A DNA stretch of 64,000 nucleotides from Linanthus parryae (lineage: Eukaryota; Streptophyta; Magnoliopsida; Ericales; Polemoniaceae), in contig JALGPY010000001.1 of the NCBI GenBank assembly GCA_023055425.1, positions 111,891,057 through 111,955,056 of the forward strand, given 5' to 3'. The notes beneath the pieces were generated by a model that did not search any database, was not told where the DNA came from, and was given only the letters and a program-made list of their open reading frames with translations. Made by a program: the position numbers and the translations under genes. Each line of letters starts with the position of its first letter. Position 1 is the first letter of the stretch. Below, piece by piece: positions 1-10,492 of the stretch.

Positions 1-2
1 GG

Positions 3-1082
3 CGGTGGAGGTACGTCTGGACTTCGCACCCCTATCTCAACCTCCAATACTGCAGCAAAGTCTGGGAAGAGGCCGAAGACCCCCAATATCGCAAGTTCAC
101 CAACTTCATCACCCGATTCCTCTCCCTCCGCAACCACTCCTGCAAGGTAATCAGTTCCACCATCTCCGTCTACTTCTACGCCACCCCTTCGTTTCTCAAC
201 CACTGCGTTTCCTACTTGATCCAACACGGTTGGGAGAAACTCCGAATTCATTCAATTTATTGCTGTTCGTTGACTAAGTATCAGTTTCCTCCTTGCTTCT
301 ACACTTGCGAATCGATAACTGAACTTGATCTTAGCGACAATCAAGATGTTGCCCTTGACGACGCCGTTTTGAACCTTCCCAATTTGAAGAAACTGCGTCT
401 AGTGAGTTTCACATTCCGGGAGGTCAACAACTACCACCAAGGAGGATTCAGTGTTCCCAGAGATAGTTTCATCACTAATGAATTGTTTTCGAAATGTATG
501 AATCTGGAATGCCTGATATTAGACCTCTGCGATTTCCGGCTTTTTAATGTTTCTTTACCTATACTCAAGAGGTTGGATATAAGGTTGAATTCAGCGGTCG
601 AACTAGAATCCGAAATAGAGATCAAACTTGATACGCCACTGCTGAGTTCATTCAAATTGGAGGGTGGGACTTCTGTATTGCTCAACACCGTATCGGAGCT
701 TTCTTGTATGGAGAAAGTGTACATTAATCTCCACCAAGACGTGCTTTGTTATCACGGCGATGATGTAAAAGAAGCTTCGGGGCTGAATCTCATTAAGATG
801 CTTGAGCAGCTTGGGAATGCAAGTACCGTTACTTTGGCCGCCGAAACAGCTGAGATTCTTGCGATGAAGCCCCTCTCGGTTGCAAACTATAGTCCCCCGT
901 TTGGTAACTTGAAACATCTCAAGTTTCTGGAGCCGTGTGGATCCATACGATTACCTCCAGAAGTGTTGACGTACTTGACGGTTGGATCACCCTACCGTGA
1001 GTCTGTGCTGATGGAGTTGCCCAAGGAATGTTGGCATAATGGAACAGAGATGGTGGTGAATTGTAGTGAAAAGGCAACATAA
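3..1082 (+). CDS. F-box/LRR (FBD-like) protein, 5' end outside window
   Basis: The frame is open from base 3 to a TAA at 1080-1082, about 359 residues, with no start codon needed because the gene runs in from the left edge. The first visible residues (RWRYVWTSHPYLNL) match the segment just after the F-box in plant F-box/LRR and FBD proteins, where a conserved RW-LW motif is usual. Leucine-rich repeats follow (SITELDLSDN, LPNLKKLRLVSF, MNLECLILDLCDF, LPILKRLDIR). By family knowledge such proteins are SCF ubiquitin-ligase substrate receptors. The F-box itself is not in the window, and no clear FBD signature is visible at the C-terminus. The first in-frame ATG at 216 is internal to the domain and is not the likely start. 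No frameshift is seen, so it may be a functional gene. Confidence 0.8.
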   Translation, partial: RWRYVWTSHPYLNLQYCSKVWEEAEDPQYRKFTNFITRFLSLRNHSCKVISSTISVYFYATPSFLNHCVSYLIQHGWEKLRIHSIYCCSLTKYQFPPCFYTCESITELDLSDNQDVALDDAVLNLPNLKKLRLVSFTFREVNNYHQGGFSVPRDSFITNELFSKCMNLECLILDLCDFRLFNVSLPILKRLDIRLNSAVELESEIEIKLDTPLLSSFKLEGGTSVLLNTVSELSCMEKVYINLHQDVLCYHGDDVKEASGLNLIKMLEQLGNASTVTLAAETAEILAMKPLSVANYSPPFGNLKHLKFLEPCGSIRLPPEVLTYLTVGSPYRESVLMELPKECWHNGTEMVVNCSEKAT

Positions 1083-2484
1083 AACACATTTGGTCGCCAA
1101 GATAGGAATGGTTGAACAAAAAGCTGGAGAGCGACTGCAATGCCGGCTGATTTGCAATTCAGCTCTAATTTTGGTTTTGTTTCTGGAGTTCAGACAGTTT
1201 TGGGTTAGATTCAATGAAGTTGGACTAGTTGGTTGGTTTTTATGTTTGATCGGTTGTAACAAGAATGGTTCGGTGCTTCAGGAAGAAATGAAATTTATTT
1301 TTCTCTATTTTTTGGGGATTGTGCGTCGACAGATATCAGGGGTGTTCTTTGAATGCTGAAAATGTTTGATTTTATAACACAATTATGCAGGCATGATTAG
1401 TTTCTTTTACATGAACATACTGTGTTTTTCCAAAGAAAAATCTCATCATACTTTGATTGCTGTTGATTTTAACTTTTTCCAATGGATTGAAGCCATGGCC
1501 TCCAAAGAAAGGGATGTCGTGGGTCGTGGCTTTCTGGTTGTACGAGCGGCGACCATGTTATGGGTTCTGAATCCTCTTCATCGGGTATCGATTCTCATAT
1601 TCCTTGTTTTATGTCTTATGCAACTTTTTTGTCACCTCTGGCTCAACATTTGGTCTTGGAAAAGTCTGGTTGACTATTGTTGACTCTACAATGTCGGATT
1701 CTTGTGATTCGGCAAACAGAGTGGATCTCTCAATTCTTCTTGTTTGGTTGTGTGGAGACTAATGAAAACTTGTAGTACAGAAAGCTCTGGACTCTGGTCG
1801 GTGTCTCCGACAAGGAGAAATAATTTGATTTTGATGTTGTTAAGTCCTCTTGCGGGAAGTTGACGATGCTCATTGTTTAAAAATTACTCCCAATGACATT
1901 CCCAATTCTTGAGCCCTCGACATAATATTATCGGGACCGAAGCCTTCATACAGTTTGAAGAGATACGGGCTACCGTTAAAAACTCGACTTAACTATTGTG
2001 AATATGGGAAAATGATGTTATGCAAATATTTATGTAGAGTTTGATTCGAACGAACCCTTGATTCGGATGTGTATGTATTCGATATACGACTCGATTGAAT
2101 ATGAACAATTCTGAAGCAATAATTACCAAACACAATATAAAATCGGCTTCGTACCATTTGTGAAGCAATAATTATCAATTGTCTATTAAAGTTGCTGTGC
2201 ATCCTAGAGAAGATATAACACTACAAAGTAAAGGATCTGTAAGTGCTGGAATGAAACAATACATAGATCGCATGAACTGCCATAACACTTTTATCAACTT
2301 AAAAGAACTCAAAGGATTCAACTATAACCCTTCAATCAGAAGAAGTGCTATAAATATCACTTCCAGCGTCTGAATTGAGGAACCACCAGGAGATAAAAGC
2401 ATCCATGTCACTGTTTGCATATTATGTGTTCCACAGAGAAGAGTACAGGTCACTCCATTCCAGTGTTACCATAGTTTACTCGTA
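1083..2484. other. Intergenic / 3' flank of the F-box gene
   Basis: No supported coding region. The sequence is AT-rich with only short, unconserved reading frames. The first few hundred bases could be 3' UTR of the upstream gene. A short direct repeat (GAAGCAATAATTA) occurs near 2112 and 2162. Nothing else was recognised. Confidence 0.5.
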
Positions 2485-2506
2485 CCCCCCCCCCCCCCCC
2501 CCCCCC
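2485..2506. repeat. C22 homopolymer
   Basis: An uninterrupted run of 22 C lies just left of the copia element G. Such a run is prone to length error in sequencing and could form a G-quadruplex on the minus strand. Confidence 0.9.
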
Positions 2507-2560
2507 AAATTGCAAATTGGATTACGTGTTCCGAAACATGGAACACCAGCAATAACAAGA

Positions 2561-2580
2561 CGAGTCCTACAACTATTATT
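2561..2580 (-). repeat. 3' LTR stub of element G (first 20 bp)
   Basis: Exact 20-bp match to 7004-7023, the outer end of the right LTR. It sits directly after the RNase H region and a purine-rich tract, as a 3' LTR start should. The similarity stops abruptly to the left. Confidence 0.6.
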
Positions 2581-2639
2581 CCCACGCAGTCGAAACTGTA
2601 GGCGTGCCAACACTGAGACTGGAACGGAAACGCTGGAAC

Positions 2640-4115
2640 AAGGGCCGAGGAAGACCCTTGGTGAAGATGTCGACTTACTGATAATCTGCTGGAATGTGCA
2701 ACACGCGTAGCTGGCCCATACGAACCTTCTCACGAACGAAGTGTAGATCAATCTCAACATGCTTAGTGCGCTGATGCTGAACATGATTACCAGAGAGATA
2801 GACAGCACTCACATTGTCGCAATACACGACAGTGGCCCGAGGCGGGGTGGCACGAAGCTATATAAGCAAATTCCGGACCCAGCAGAGTTCGGAGACGGCG
2901 TTAGCAACACCGCGATACTCAGCCTCAGCACTAGAACGAGATACTGTGGCCTGTCGCTTGGACGACCAACTCAGAAGATTGTCCCCATAGAAGACACAGT
3001 AACCAGAAGTGGACCGGCGCGTGTCCGGACAACTAGCCCAATCTGCGTCAGTGTAGGCGGTGAGGGAATCAGCAGCGGAGGCAGAGAGCCGGAGACCATA
3101 CTCAAGTGTCCCACTGATGTAGCACAAGATACGTTTCAGGGCATGAAAGTGCGGCTCACGGGGGTCATGCATGAAGAGACAAACCTGCTGAACTACATAC
3201 TGGATGTCTGGTCGAGTGAACGTGAGGTACTGCAAGGCCCCAGCAAGGCTGTGGTATAATGTAGGATCAGCAACCGGTGGGCCAGATGTAGCTGTGAGTT
3301 TACTTCCTACCTCAACAGGGGTGGCAGTAGACTTACAGGTCGACATAGAGGCACGCCGAAGAATGTCAGTCGCATACTGATGCTGAGACAGGAACAGGCC
3401 GGACGAATCACAGGTGACAGCAATGCCCAGAAAGTAATGCAGATGGCCCAGGTCAGTCATAGCAAACTCTCCAGAGAGATGGAAGACAATTTGATCCAAG
3501 ACAACCGGAGACGACCCAGTGATGACGATATCATCCACATAGAGAAGGAGGTAGACGATGTCCGAGCCACGACTGTAGACGAAGAGAGACTCATCACAAG
3601 AGCAACCAGAGAAACCGATAGTCTGTGTGAGGATGGTGGCAAATCGCAGAAACCAAGCACGGGGAGCCTGCTTCAGACCATATAAGGATTTGCGTAACCG
3701 GCAAACAAAGTCAAGATGGCGTGTGTCGCGGTAGCCAGGGGGATGATACATGTATACCGTCTCAGAGAGATCACCATGAAGAAAAGCGTTCTTGACATCG
3801 AGCTGACGGATAGGCCAAGAGCCCGTGACGGCAATGCTGAGAACTGTACGGATGGTGGTCGGTTTGAAAACCGAGCTGAAAGTCTCCTCACAATCAATCC
3901 CAACCATCTGGGACTTCCCATTAGCTACCAATCGCGCCTTATAGCGCTGCAGACTACCATCAACGCGAAACTTGTGGCGAAAGAGCCACATAGATCGCAG
4001 AACATTAGCCCCTGCCGGGCGAGGAACCAGATCCCAAGTGTGGTTCGTAACCATAGCTCCAAACTCATCATCCATGGCCGCTTTCCAGTGAGGATCCGAC
4101 AAGGCTAGGATGGGG
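2640..4115 (-). pseudogene. Element G reverse transcriptase and RNase H
   Basis: The open frame 4102-2858 encodes 414 residues of copia reverse transcriptase plus RNase H. Recognisable motifs are NHTWDLVPRP, YKARLVANG, the GLKQAPRAW block, the catalytic LLLYVDDIVITG, the DLGHLHYFLGI block, and the RNase H segments YTDADWASCPDTRRSTSGYC and SSAEAEYRG. The frame breaks at 2858. The rest of RNase H continues in other frames down to about 2640 (CDN-SAVYLSGN, then HFVREKV, then a stop before the DIFTKGLP motif). The loss of frame makes this a pseudogene, although the YVDD active site is intact. Confidence 0.85.
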
Positions 4116-4155
4116 GATTTGGGAAGGGGCGAGATGGGGTCTGGTGGCTGGGCCG

Positions 4156-6131
4156 CTAAAGTGAGACGGTGACTGGTTTGACTATGCCATGCATGGATCT
4201 TGTAGCCATCTGAGGAGAGAGATGGGGAGGAGAAGTGGCAACTGGACTCGGTGTGGGTGACTCAGGGGGGTCAGGTAACACAGGCACAGATCGACGGGCA
4301 TAGTGCTGAGGAAAAGGTTCCACAAGGGTCCTGGACGGGGAAAGTTGTGTGGGTGCCCTAGTAGGTGCGGGCGGTGAGGTGGATGCCCTAGGAGGGGTGG
4401 GTGAGGGTGTGTGTGCCACATGGTTATGAGAACGATGAGTGAAAAGGGGAGACGAAAGACTGTCATCGGGATCAGACGTCATGTGAACAGAGGGAGACAC
4501 AGACCCAGGAGTGGAGAAAGAAAACACCGTCTCATCGAAGGTGACATGACGGGAAGTGTGAACCCGACCAGTACTCAAGTCTAGACACATGTACCCACGA
4601 TGATTAAGAGGGTACCCCAGAAAGACACATCGAACAGAGAGTGGTGCAAGCTTGTGAGGTGAGGTAGCAGAGAGGTTCGGGTAACACAAGAATCCGAACG
4701 TGCGGAGATGCTCATAGGATGGTGAGCGAATATTGTTGACAAGGAATTTGGTGGGAAGAATGTTATGAAGGTAGACAGCAGTAAGAAGAGACTCAACCCA
4801 GAAAGAGGCTGGAAGGGAGGCCTGAGCTAGGAGGGCACGACTGATGTCATTGATTCGACGAATCATGCGTTCAGCTTTGTCATTTTGAGATGACGTCTGA
4901 GGACACGCAAACCGGAAGATAAGTCCATGATTAATGGCTTGAGAGTGAAAAGAGCCATTATCGAATTCTCCACCAAGGTCACATTGAAAAGTTTTGATGG
5001 GACGCTCAAATTGAGTTTGTACAAAGGTAGTGAATTGTTTAAATTTTGATATCGCTTCGCTTTTCTGTTTAAGTGGGAAAACCCAGAGAAAATGGGTATA
5101 ACATCTAATAGTAGTAGGTAGTATTTGTAGTGCGATTTGCTTAAGACCGGAGATGCCCATAGATCACTGTGAACAATGTCGAATGGACTAGAAGTAGAAG
5201 AAGTAGATGGTGAAAAAGGCAAACACACGTTTTTACTAATTTGACAAGCATGACAATGAGCTTCTGAATTATGCCTACTACAAGAAATTAAATGACTACT
5301 ATGAAGCGAATCTAAAATTAGACGCCCGGGATGACCAAGGCGGTTGTGCCAAACGGAAGCAGGAAAGGCAGTAAAAGAGACAGCAGACGACGGTGGTGGG
5401 ACAGACTGGAATGGATAGAGATCACCCGAACTGTTGCTCCTCTGTAAAAGATCTCCCGATTGTAGGTCCTTTACAGAAAAACCAAAAGGGTCAAATTCAA
5501 CAGAAACATTGTTGTCAGTAGTGAATTGACGAACAGAAACTAGGTTTTTGAAAACGTTTGGGGTGAGTAAGACATTTCTAAGGTGAAGGGACCGGGAGTT
5601 GGTGGTAAGGGTGTGATTGCCAGATCCTTTCAATGGAATGCTAGAGCCGTTTCCCACAAGTATGTTAGGATAAGGACAAGATGACAAGAGAGAGGAGAGT
5701 ATACCTGACTGAGGAGTGAGATGAGAAGATGCGCCGGAATCAAGATACCAAGTCTGATCCGGAATGTTGAGTGTCATGCCAGAGAACTGAGATCCCAAAT
5801 CAGTAGCAGGCGGGTAGGCAGAAGCGACTGTGAGGCTCTGCTGAGAAGGTCCTGGACCAAGAATACCTGACGTAACTGTAGGCTGAGAGGATCCTGACTG
5901 TGTCCAACCAGGTGTCGGGGGATATGGGCCCGACTGAACAGTCGCGGACGATGGGGCAGGACACCACACCCAGTTTTCGTGAGGAGAGGCAGGCGGTGCA
6001 AGATACTGTTGGGAGTATTGCTGAGTCTGATTGTATCCTTTGCAGCTAGACTGACGACGACGCCAACCATTTCCCTGACCACCCTTTGATTTCTTGGTTG
6101 GTGGTAATGTTGAAGGAGCCATTTGAAACAA
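4156..6131 (-). pseudogene. Element G protease and integrase with linker
   Basis: Frame 6131-4863 contains a Gln/Pro-rich gag tail, the aspartic protease motif TWYLDSGASSHLT, the GAG-pre-integrase region (VWHNRLGHPG with a later HC-AC zinc-binding pair) and the start of the integrase core (FDIVHSDLWASP). A frameshift near 5130-5160 moves the core into frame 5160-4156, which carries the second acidic region (FQCDLGGEFDN), the N-KAERM block and a long Pro/Ser-rich linker leading to RT. Another frameshift near 4170-4190 separates the linker from RT. The canonical CCHC zinc knuckle is not present upstream, consistent with loss of gag. Confidence 0.8.
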
Positions 6132-6887
6132 AGAGACTAGTCAAAACCAAGTACAAAGCAGGCAAGAGCAATTAAAGCCAACGAAGCCACACCCACTAAT
6201 TGTGTTTCAAAAGCAACGTGACCCACAACTTTTATCAAGCCCAAAAGATGGAAGTGTTCAGCAATCACATGACCTGTGAGCAACTAAAATAAAGAGTTGA
6301 GTACCTCTGTTCCTCGACAGTGTGTAGAATCACGAAGAGGTGACTAGCTTTTGAAACCAAAATCAATATTTAAATGGCTCTTGTTCACCGACTAACCCAT
6401 AAAAGAAAAACTTAATTGCAATGGTTGTAGAAACAGACCAGCAAACGGGTTTAAGCTCTTCCGATTAGAGAGATGATGATCGGTGATGGAGATGACGAAA
6501 CAAAACTGGGGAGCAGAAACAAAATCGAACAAGAGCAGTCACGACGGCAGCGGCTGCGCGGTGAAGGAGAGCGATGGACGGAGCGCCGATCGTTAGGGTC
6601 CAGTTGATTGACGGTGAGGATGATCGGAGATGCAACAGAGGCGCGATCTCGACGGCACAAGAGAGGCGACCAGGACGGGAAAGAACTCCGGCGATTCTGG
6701 CGGCGTTGAGGTCGTCGATTAGAGCACAGGGAGCAAACAATCGTTCTGCTCGGTGAACGATCGAGAAGCGGAAGCAGAGGTGGACGTCGACGATGACCCC
6801 AGCCAACGTGGACGACGACGACGATGATGAGAGGGAGGCGACGTCGCAATCAGGAGTGCGATCGGAAAAATCAGAGGCGAGGGTAGG
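6132..6887 (-). other. Element G leader; gag core missing
   Basis: About 750 bases lie between the primer-binding site and the first protease-frame codons, where a copia element normally has a leader plus about 1 kb of gag. Reading frames here are low-complexity Arg/Ser-rich and show no gag motif. Most likely the leader survives (6450-6887) and the gag body was deleted or replaced by unrelated AT-rich sequence (6132-6450). Confidence 0.5.
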
Positions 6888-6899
6888 GCTCTGATACCA
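6888..6899 (-). other. Primer-binding site of element G
   Basis: Minus-strand TGGTATCAGAGC is the standard plant initiator tRNA-Met complement and lies directly inside the right LTR. Confidence 0.85.
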
Positions 6900-7023
6900 T
6901 GAAAGTGGGAGAAATCTTCCGTAGTTTTTCATTGAGTATTCACACCTTTAAATAGGTAATTACAACACTAATTACACAAATTAGTCCTCTAGTAATTATA
7001 AAACGAGTCCTACAACTATTATT
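6900..7023 (-). repeat. 5' LTR of element G (about 124 bp)
   Basis: The inner end is fixed by the adjacent primer-binding site and the outer end by the 20-bp match to 2561-2580. It is a short LTR with a TATTTAAAG-like segment on the minus strand. The outer boundary is uncertain by a few bases because no TSD could be matched. Confidence 0.65.
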
Positions 7024-7626
7024 ATGAACATTAGGTGTTCCAAACGGTTTTTAATACAAAAAAATATTCTCTCTCCAATGAAGATGTCCATAGGAGCCTA
7101 CCCATGTACCAAAATCCACTGGGCACCGCGATCCATGTTCCCATTCTAAACAAGCTATCTCATATGTGCCATCATATAAGAAAAACACGACGAGTTGATA
7201 GTGGTGACAGTCAGTCGGAAAGCATAGGCCCTTTCACCAACATGTGATATAAGAGTGTTTGCTTTGAACTTTGATGGAATTTATTGACCATCTCATGCAA
7301 GAATGCGTAAATTGATAGAAAGGTGGAGGGTAACTTGTATAATGTTTTCTTACTCTCTAACACATCGCTTCAAAATTTTCCACATTATTTTTACGTGGTC
7401 CAAAAAGTGTTTCTATGTGAGCTGTGAGATTTCATAGGACATTTGCCGGTTCTATTCCATGAACAATCCATAGGGTGCGAGTAACTAGGATTATCATTCA
7501 TTTATGGATTTAAAATGTAAAATAATTACCAATAATATTTTCTGAATAAACCTATAAACATTTCAAAATCAATCAATACAAACGGAGAAGAACATCTACT
7601 AGCAATCCTAGGTAGCACTGAAACAC

Positions 7627-7651
7627 GGGGGGGGGGGGGGGGGGGGGGGGG
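7627..7651. repeat. G25 homopolymer
   Basis: An uninterrupted run of 25 G. It is a candidate G-quadruplex, and its length is likely to be uncertain in the assembly. Confidence 0.9.
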
Positions 7652-7716
7652 TGAGGATACGGAAACGGTCCTGGGATACAGCATTTTCTAAGAAAATGAT
7701 GATACGATACGTCAAA

Positions 7717-7784
<68 letters not shown>
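7717..7784. repeat. (ATT)n microsatellite, about 22 copies
   Basis: A perfect trinucleotide repeat of about 68 bp. It generates the long isoleucine runs seen in conceptual translation and is not coding. Confidence 0.95.
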
Positions 7785-8406
7785 GCTAATAGATGACAAA
7801 ATACTGGTTCCCAACTTCTTTAATATTTCTAGCTTAAATATCATGGAAAAGCATAGTTCAAGTATAAGAATGAGAAGCGAAAGGAGAGTGGCTTCCGTGG
7901 CTTCGAGTTTGACGTTGTGTCTGAAAATAGTTGCGGTTTTCACCTGTGAGAGCATAAAACTTCACTTAGAACTTTTTTGTTCCTAAGAGCAGCCTTTTCA
8001 TATATTGCGCTCTCAATTAATCTACTTTAGCCTAATTATATCTAACCCATTTAAAGTAAAAATATTTCATATAACAACCCGTGTGAAAGTCTAATAAACA
8101 CTAAGGTGTGATTGTTGTCTCTCATTAAGTGTCCCTGACGTATACACCAAGTGTCCAGCCTAATAAAATTCTCTAAACTATCAGTAGACGGCAGCCAGAG
8201 TGTCTGACATGTACTTTGGTGTGTCGTACGAGTGTCCCAAGTCTCTGATATGGTACGAACCCCTATTGTTGAGCGTCCACGCTTCTTTATTCTTATCTGA
8301 AAAATAATCATTCAAATATACCACGCAATTGATGGATTAACTCAAAACTATACTGGTGGTTTTATGAGTTCAATTGAAACTAAAATTTTGGGGATCAAAT
8401 GTAAAA

Positions 8407-8411
8407 TGATC
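8407..8411. other. Left target-site duplication of element A
   Basis: TGATC here and at 61871-61875, exactly flanking the two A LTRs 53 kb apart. Confidence 0.85.
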
Positions 8412-8618
8412 TATAAATGTTGAATGAGTGAATGTTATTTATGGGGACCAATGGTCCATATATATATTCGAGAGTAGTTACATACAAAGTATAATTTGCT
8501 AAACTAGGAAATCAAATAATAACAACATAATGGGTGATTCCATAAATCACGTAAGAGATAATAACTAACTGCATAAATCAAGGGATGACATAATCGGAGA
8601 TTATCTCATTCTTTAACA
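8412..8618 (-). repeat. 3' LTR of element A
   Basis: 207 bp matching 61664-61870. The outer edge is set by the TSD. On the element's own strand it begins TGTTAAAG and ends TTTATA, so it lacks the usual terminal CA. Confidence 0.9.
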
Positions 8619-9874
8619 CGCCCCGTAAGATGGAGGATCCGTCGGAGACTCCAATCTCAGATCGCAGATGAAGGAAGGATTTGCGTCCAAGAGGTTTTGT
8701 GAGTGTATCCGCTAGTTGTTGCTGACTTGGGACATGTTGCGCATGAAACTTTGCCGAGGTAACAAGATCGGGGACGAAGAAGTAATCGAGCGCGACATGT
8801 TTCATGCGCGAGTGGAAGACTGGATTCTTGCAAACATATGTGGCACTAAGATTATCGCAGAACAAGGTCGGCGAGCCAGTCGAGAAGCAAGTGTTGAACC
8901 CACAGTAATTCAGCAGTGGCATTTCCAAGTGCGTGATATTCAGCTTTCGTGGAGGAACGCGAGACAGAATTTTGAAGAGCGGACTTCCAGGATATGACAT
9001 TTGAGACCAAGTATAGAACATACGAAGTGGTGGAGCGTCCCATGGTTGAGTTACCACCCCAGTCAGCATCGGAGAAGGCAGAGAGGTTCATGTGCGCCCG
9101 GGCACAGATAGAGTCCATTGCATACGGTGCGTTTGAGATAACGAAGTACGCGCTTGGCTGCCAACCAGTGGAGGGTAGTGGGCCATGGAGGAATTGCGAG
9201 AGTCGATTGAACGCGAATGAGATGTCAGGTCGCTTGAGGCTCAGATATTGCAGAAGACCAAGGAGGCGTCGATAATCAGAGATATCAATAGCCTTTGTGG
9301 AGTCCACTGGTGGAAGGGGAGCATTGAAGCCCATAGGAGTGGATACAGGCTTGGAATCGTCCATGTGAAACTTCTCCAGGATGTCCGATATATATTGAAC
9401 CTGCGAGAGGAAAAGACCCCCTGAGCAGGGATAACTTCCATTCCCAAAAAATGACTAAGTGAGTCCAAATCTTTGAGAGAGAATAGAGTAGCAAGTTGAG
9501 CCACAAACCGCGATAGAGCTGACGGAGAGTTTCCAGTTAACACAATATCATCCACATAGACCAGGAAGAATAATCGCACCCCGTTGGCGAAGAGGTAGAA
9601 CAGGGATGGATCTGCGCGCGACCGTTGGAACCCAGCACTGAGCATAAAGGCAGATAGTTCATTGTACCATGCACGAGGAGCCTGCTTGAGACCATAGAGT
9701 ACTCGTCGAAATTGGAAGACATGAGTGGGATTAGATCTGTCTACATATCTCGGAGGTTGTGCTAAGAAGACTTTATCAGTAAGAGTACCATTGAGAAACG
9801 CATTGTTGATGTCCAGTTGACGCATCGGTCATCCATGCGAGAGTGCCAATGTTAGGATAATGCAAACTGTGACA
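8619..9874 (-). pseudogene. Element A reverse transcriptase (C-terminal part) and RNase H
   Basis: Frame 9825-9241 holds RT motifs MRQLDINNAFLNG, VLYGLKQAPRAWYN and the catalytic VYVDDIVLTG. A frameshift near 9420 leads to frame 9364-8852 with the FNRLSQFLHGP region and RNase H blocks ([31 protein letters not shown]). A second frameshift leads to frame 9069-8578 with [10 protein letters not shown], the HVALDYFFV block and ADTLTKPLG. The upstream RT residues (KPVT...) end at B's insertion point. The part beyond B is at 47568-48103. Confidence 0.88.
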
Positions 9875-9879
9875 GGCTT
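9875..9879. other. Left target-site duplication of element B
   Basis: GGCTT here and at 47563-47567. Both copies lie inside the RT gene of element A. Confidence 0.9.
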
Positions 9880-10370
9880 TGTAACACCCCTCGTTCCCCA
9901 GACTTTCCGTTCCGGACAGGAGAGCCCAGGAGGGTGCCACTCAAAATGAAGCGGCGGAAATCGAGAACAAAACATGTCATAGTTATATATTACAACCCAT
10001 ATTGTCTCCAAAAGTGAAATATTACATACTATTACACAAGATGAGCATTGTCTAGGTGAATCATTTATTTAAAGATACTAATACCACTAGATGAGTCTGC
10101 AAACCCCTTAAGCCGAGCTCCCATCAGCTAGACCTGCGAGGGAAAATAAACAAGACCACAGTTTTCCAAAGTCAGCAAGAAATGCTGAGTAAGTAAACAC
10201 CCTAACGTGTAAACAGATAAGAGGCATATTTTTCTTTAAAGAGCATGAATAGTTTTAGGGAACTAGGTACACGAATGCAATTGACAAAACCTGAGATGTT
10301 ATAAATTTTCGGTATCCTCGTAACACTGTTGTTTTTTATTTCAATAGAATATTTTCACATCCATAAATCC

Positions 10371-10492
10371 AGCCCCTCTTAGGGGGGTATACACCCATAA
10401 TGCTGCCCCATTAAGGGGGATAATCCCGTTAATCTGCCCCACTTATTGGGGGTATACTCTCATAACACTGCCCCAATAAAGGGGATATATCC
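10371..10492. repeat. Tandem hairpin units in B LTR (left copy)
   Basis: Four units of about 30-35 bp, each containing a CCCC stretch, a 4-7 base AT-rich loop and a GGGG stretch (for example CCCCTCTTAGGGGG). The same array is at 45303-45424 in the other LTR. Confidence 0.75.

Larger units (their letters stand above)
2561..7023 (-). mobile_element. Element G: decayed Ty1/copia retrotransposon
   Basis: Reading right to left there is a short LTR (6900-7023), a primer-binding site, a leader, protease, integrase, a proline-rich linker, reverse transcriptase and RNase H, which is the copia order. A 20-bp piece of the outer LTR end (CGAGTCCTACAACTATTATT, 7004-7023) recurs at 2561-2580, where the other LTR should begin. 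It is preceded on the minus strand by a purine-rich stretch (GCGTGGGAATAATAG) that could be the polypurine tract. Beyond these 20 bases the left LTR is deleted or unrecognisable. Frameshifts separate the enzyme domains and most of gag is absent, so the element is dead. It is separate from element A; its LTR sequence is unrelated. Confidence 0.8.
7024..8406. other. Intergenic DNA with simple repeats
   Basis: No supported gene. AT-rich sequence containing a G25 run and a (TTA)n microsatellite. The apparent poly-Ile reading frames on both strands are only the microsatellite. Nothing else was recognised. Confidence 0.6.

Noticed and set aside
2759..4108. Plus-strand ORFs over element G pol
   Set aside because: Antisense shadows of the RT/RNase H frame, with no domain and no conserved start.
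6889..6900. GATACCA / tRNA-Met-like sequences as possible tRNA genes
   Set aside because: Only the 12-base primer-binding complement is present. No cloverleaf can be drawn around it.
7608..7986. Poly-isoleucine ORFs on both strands
   Set aside because: Produced by the (ATT)n microsatellite.
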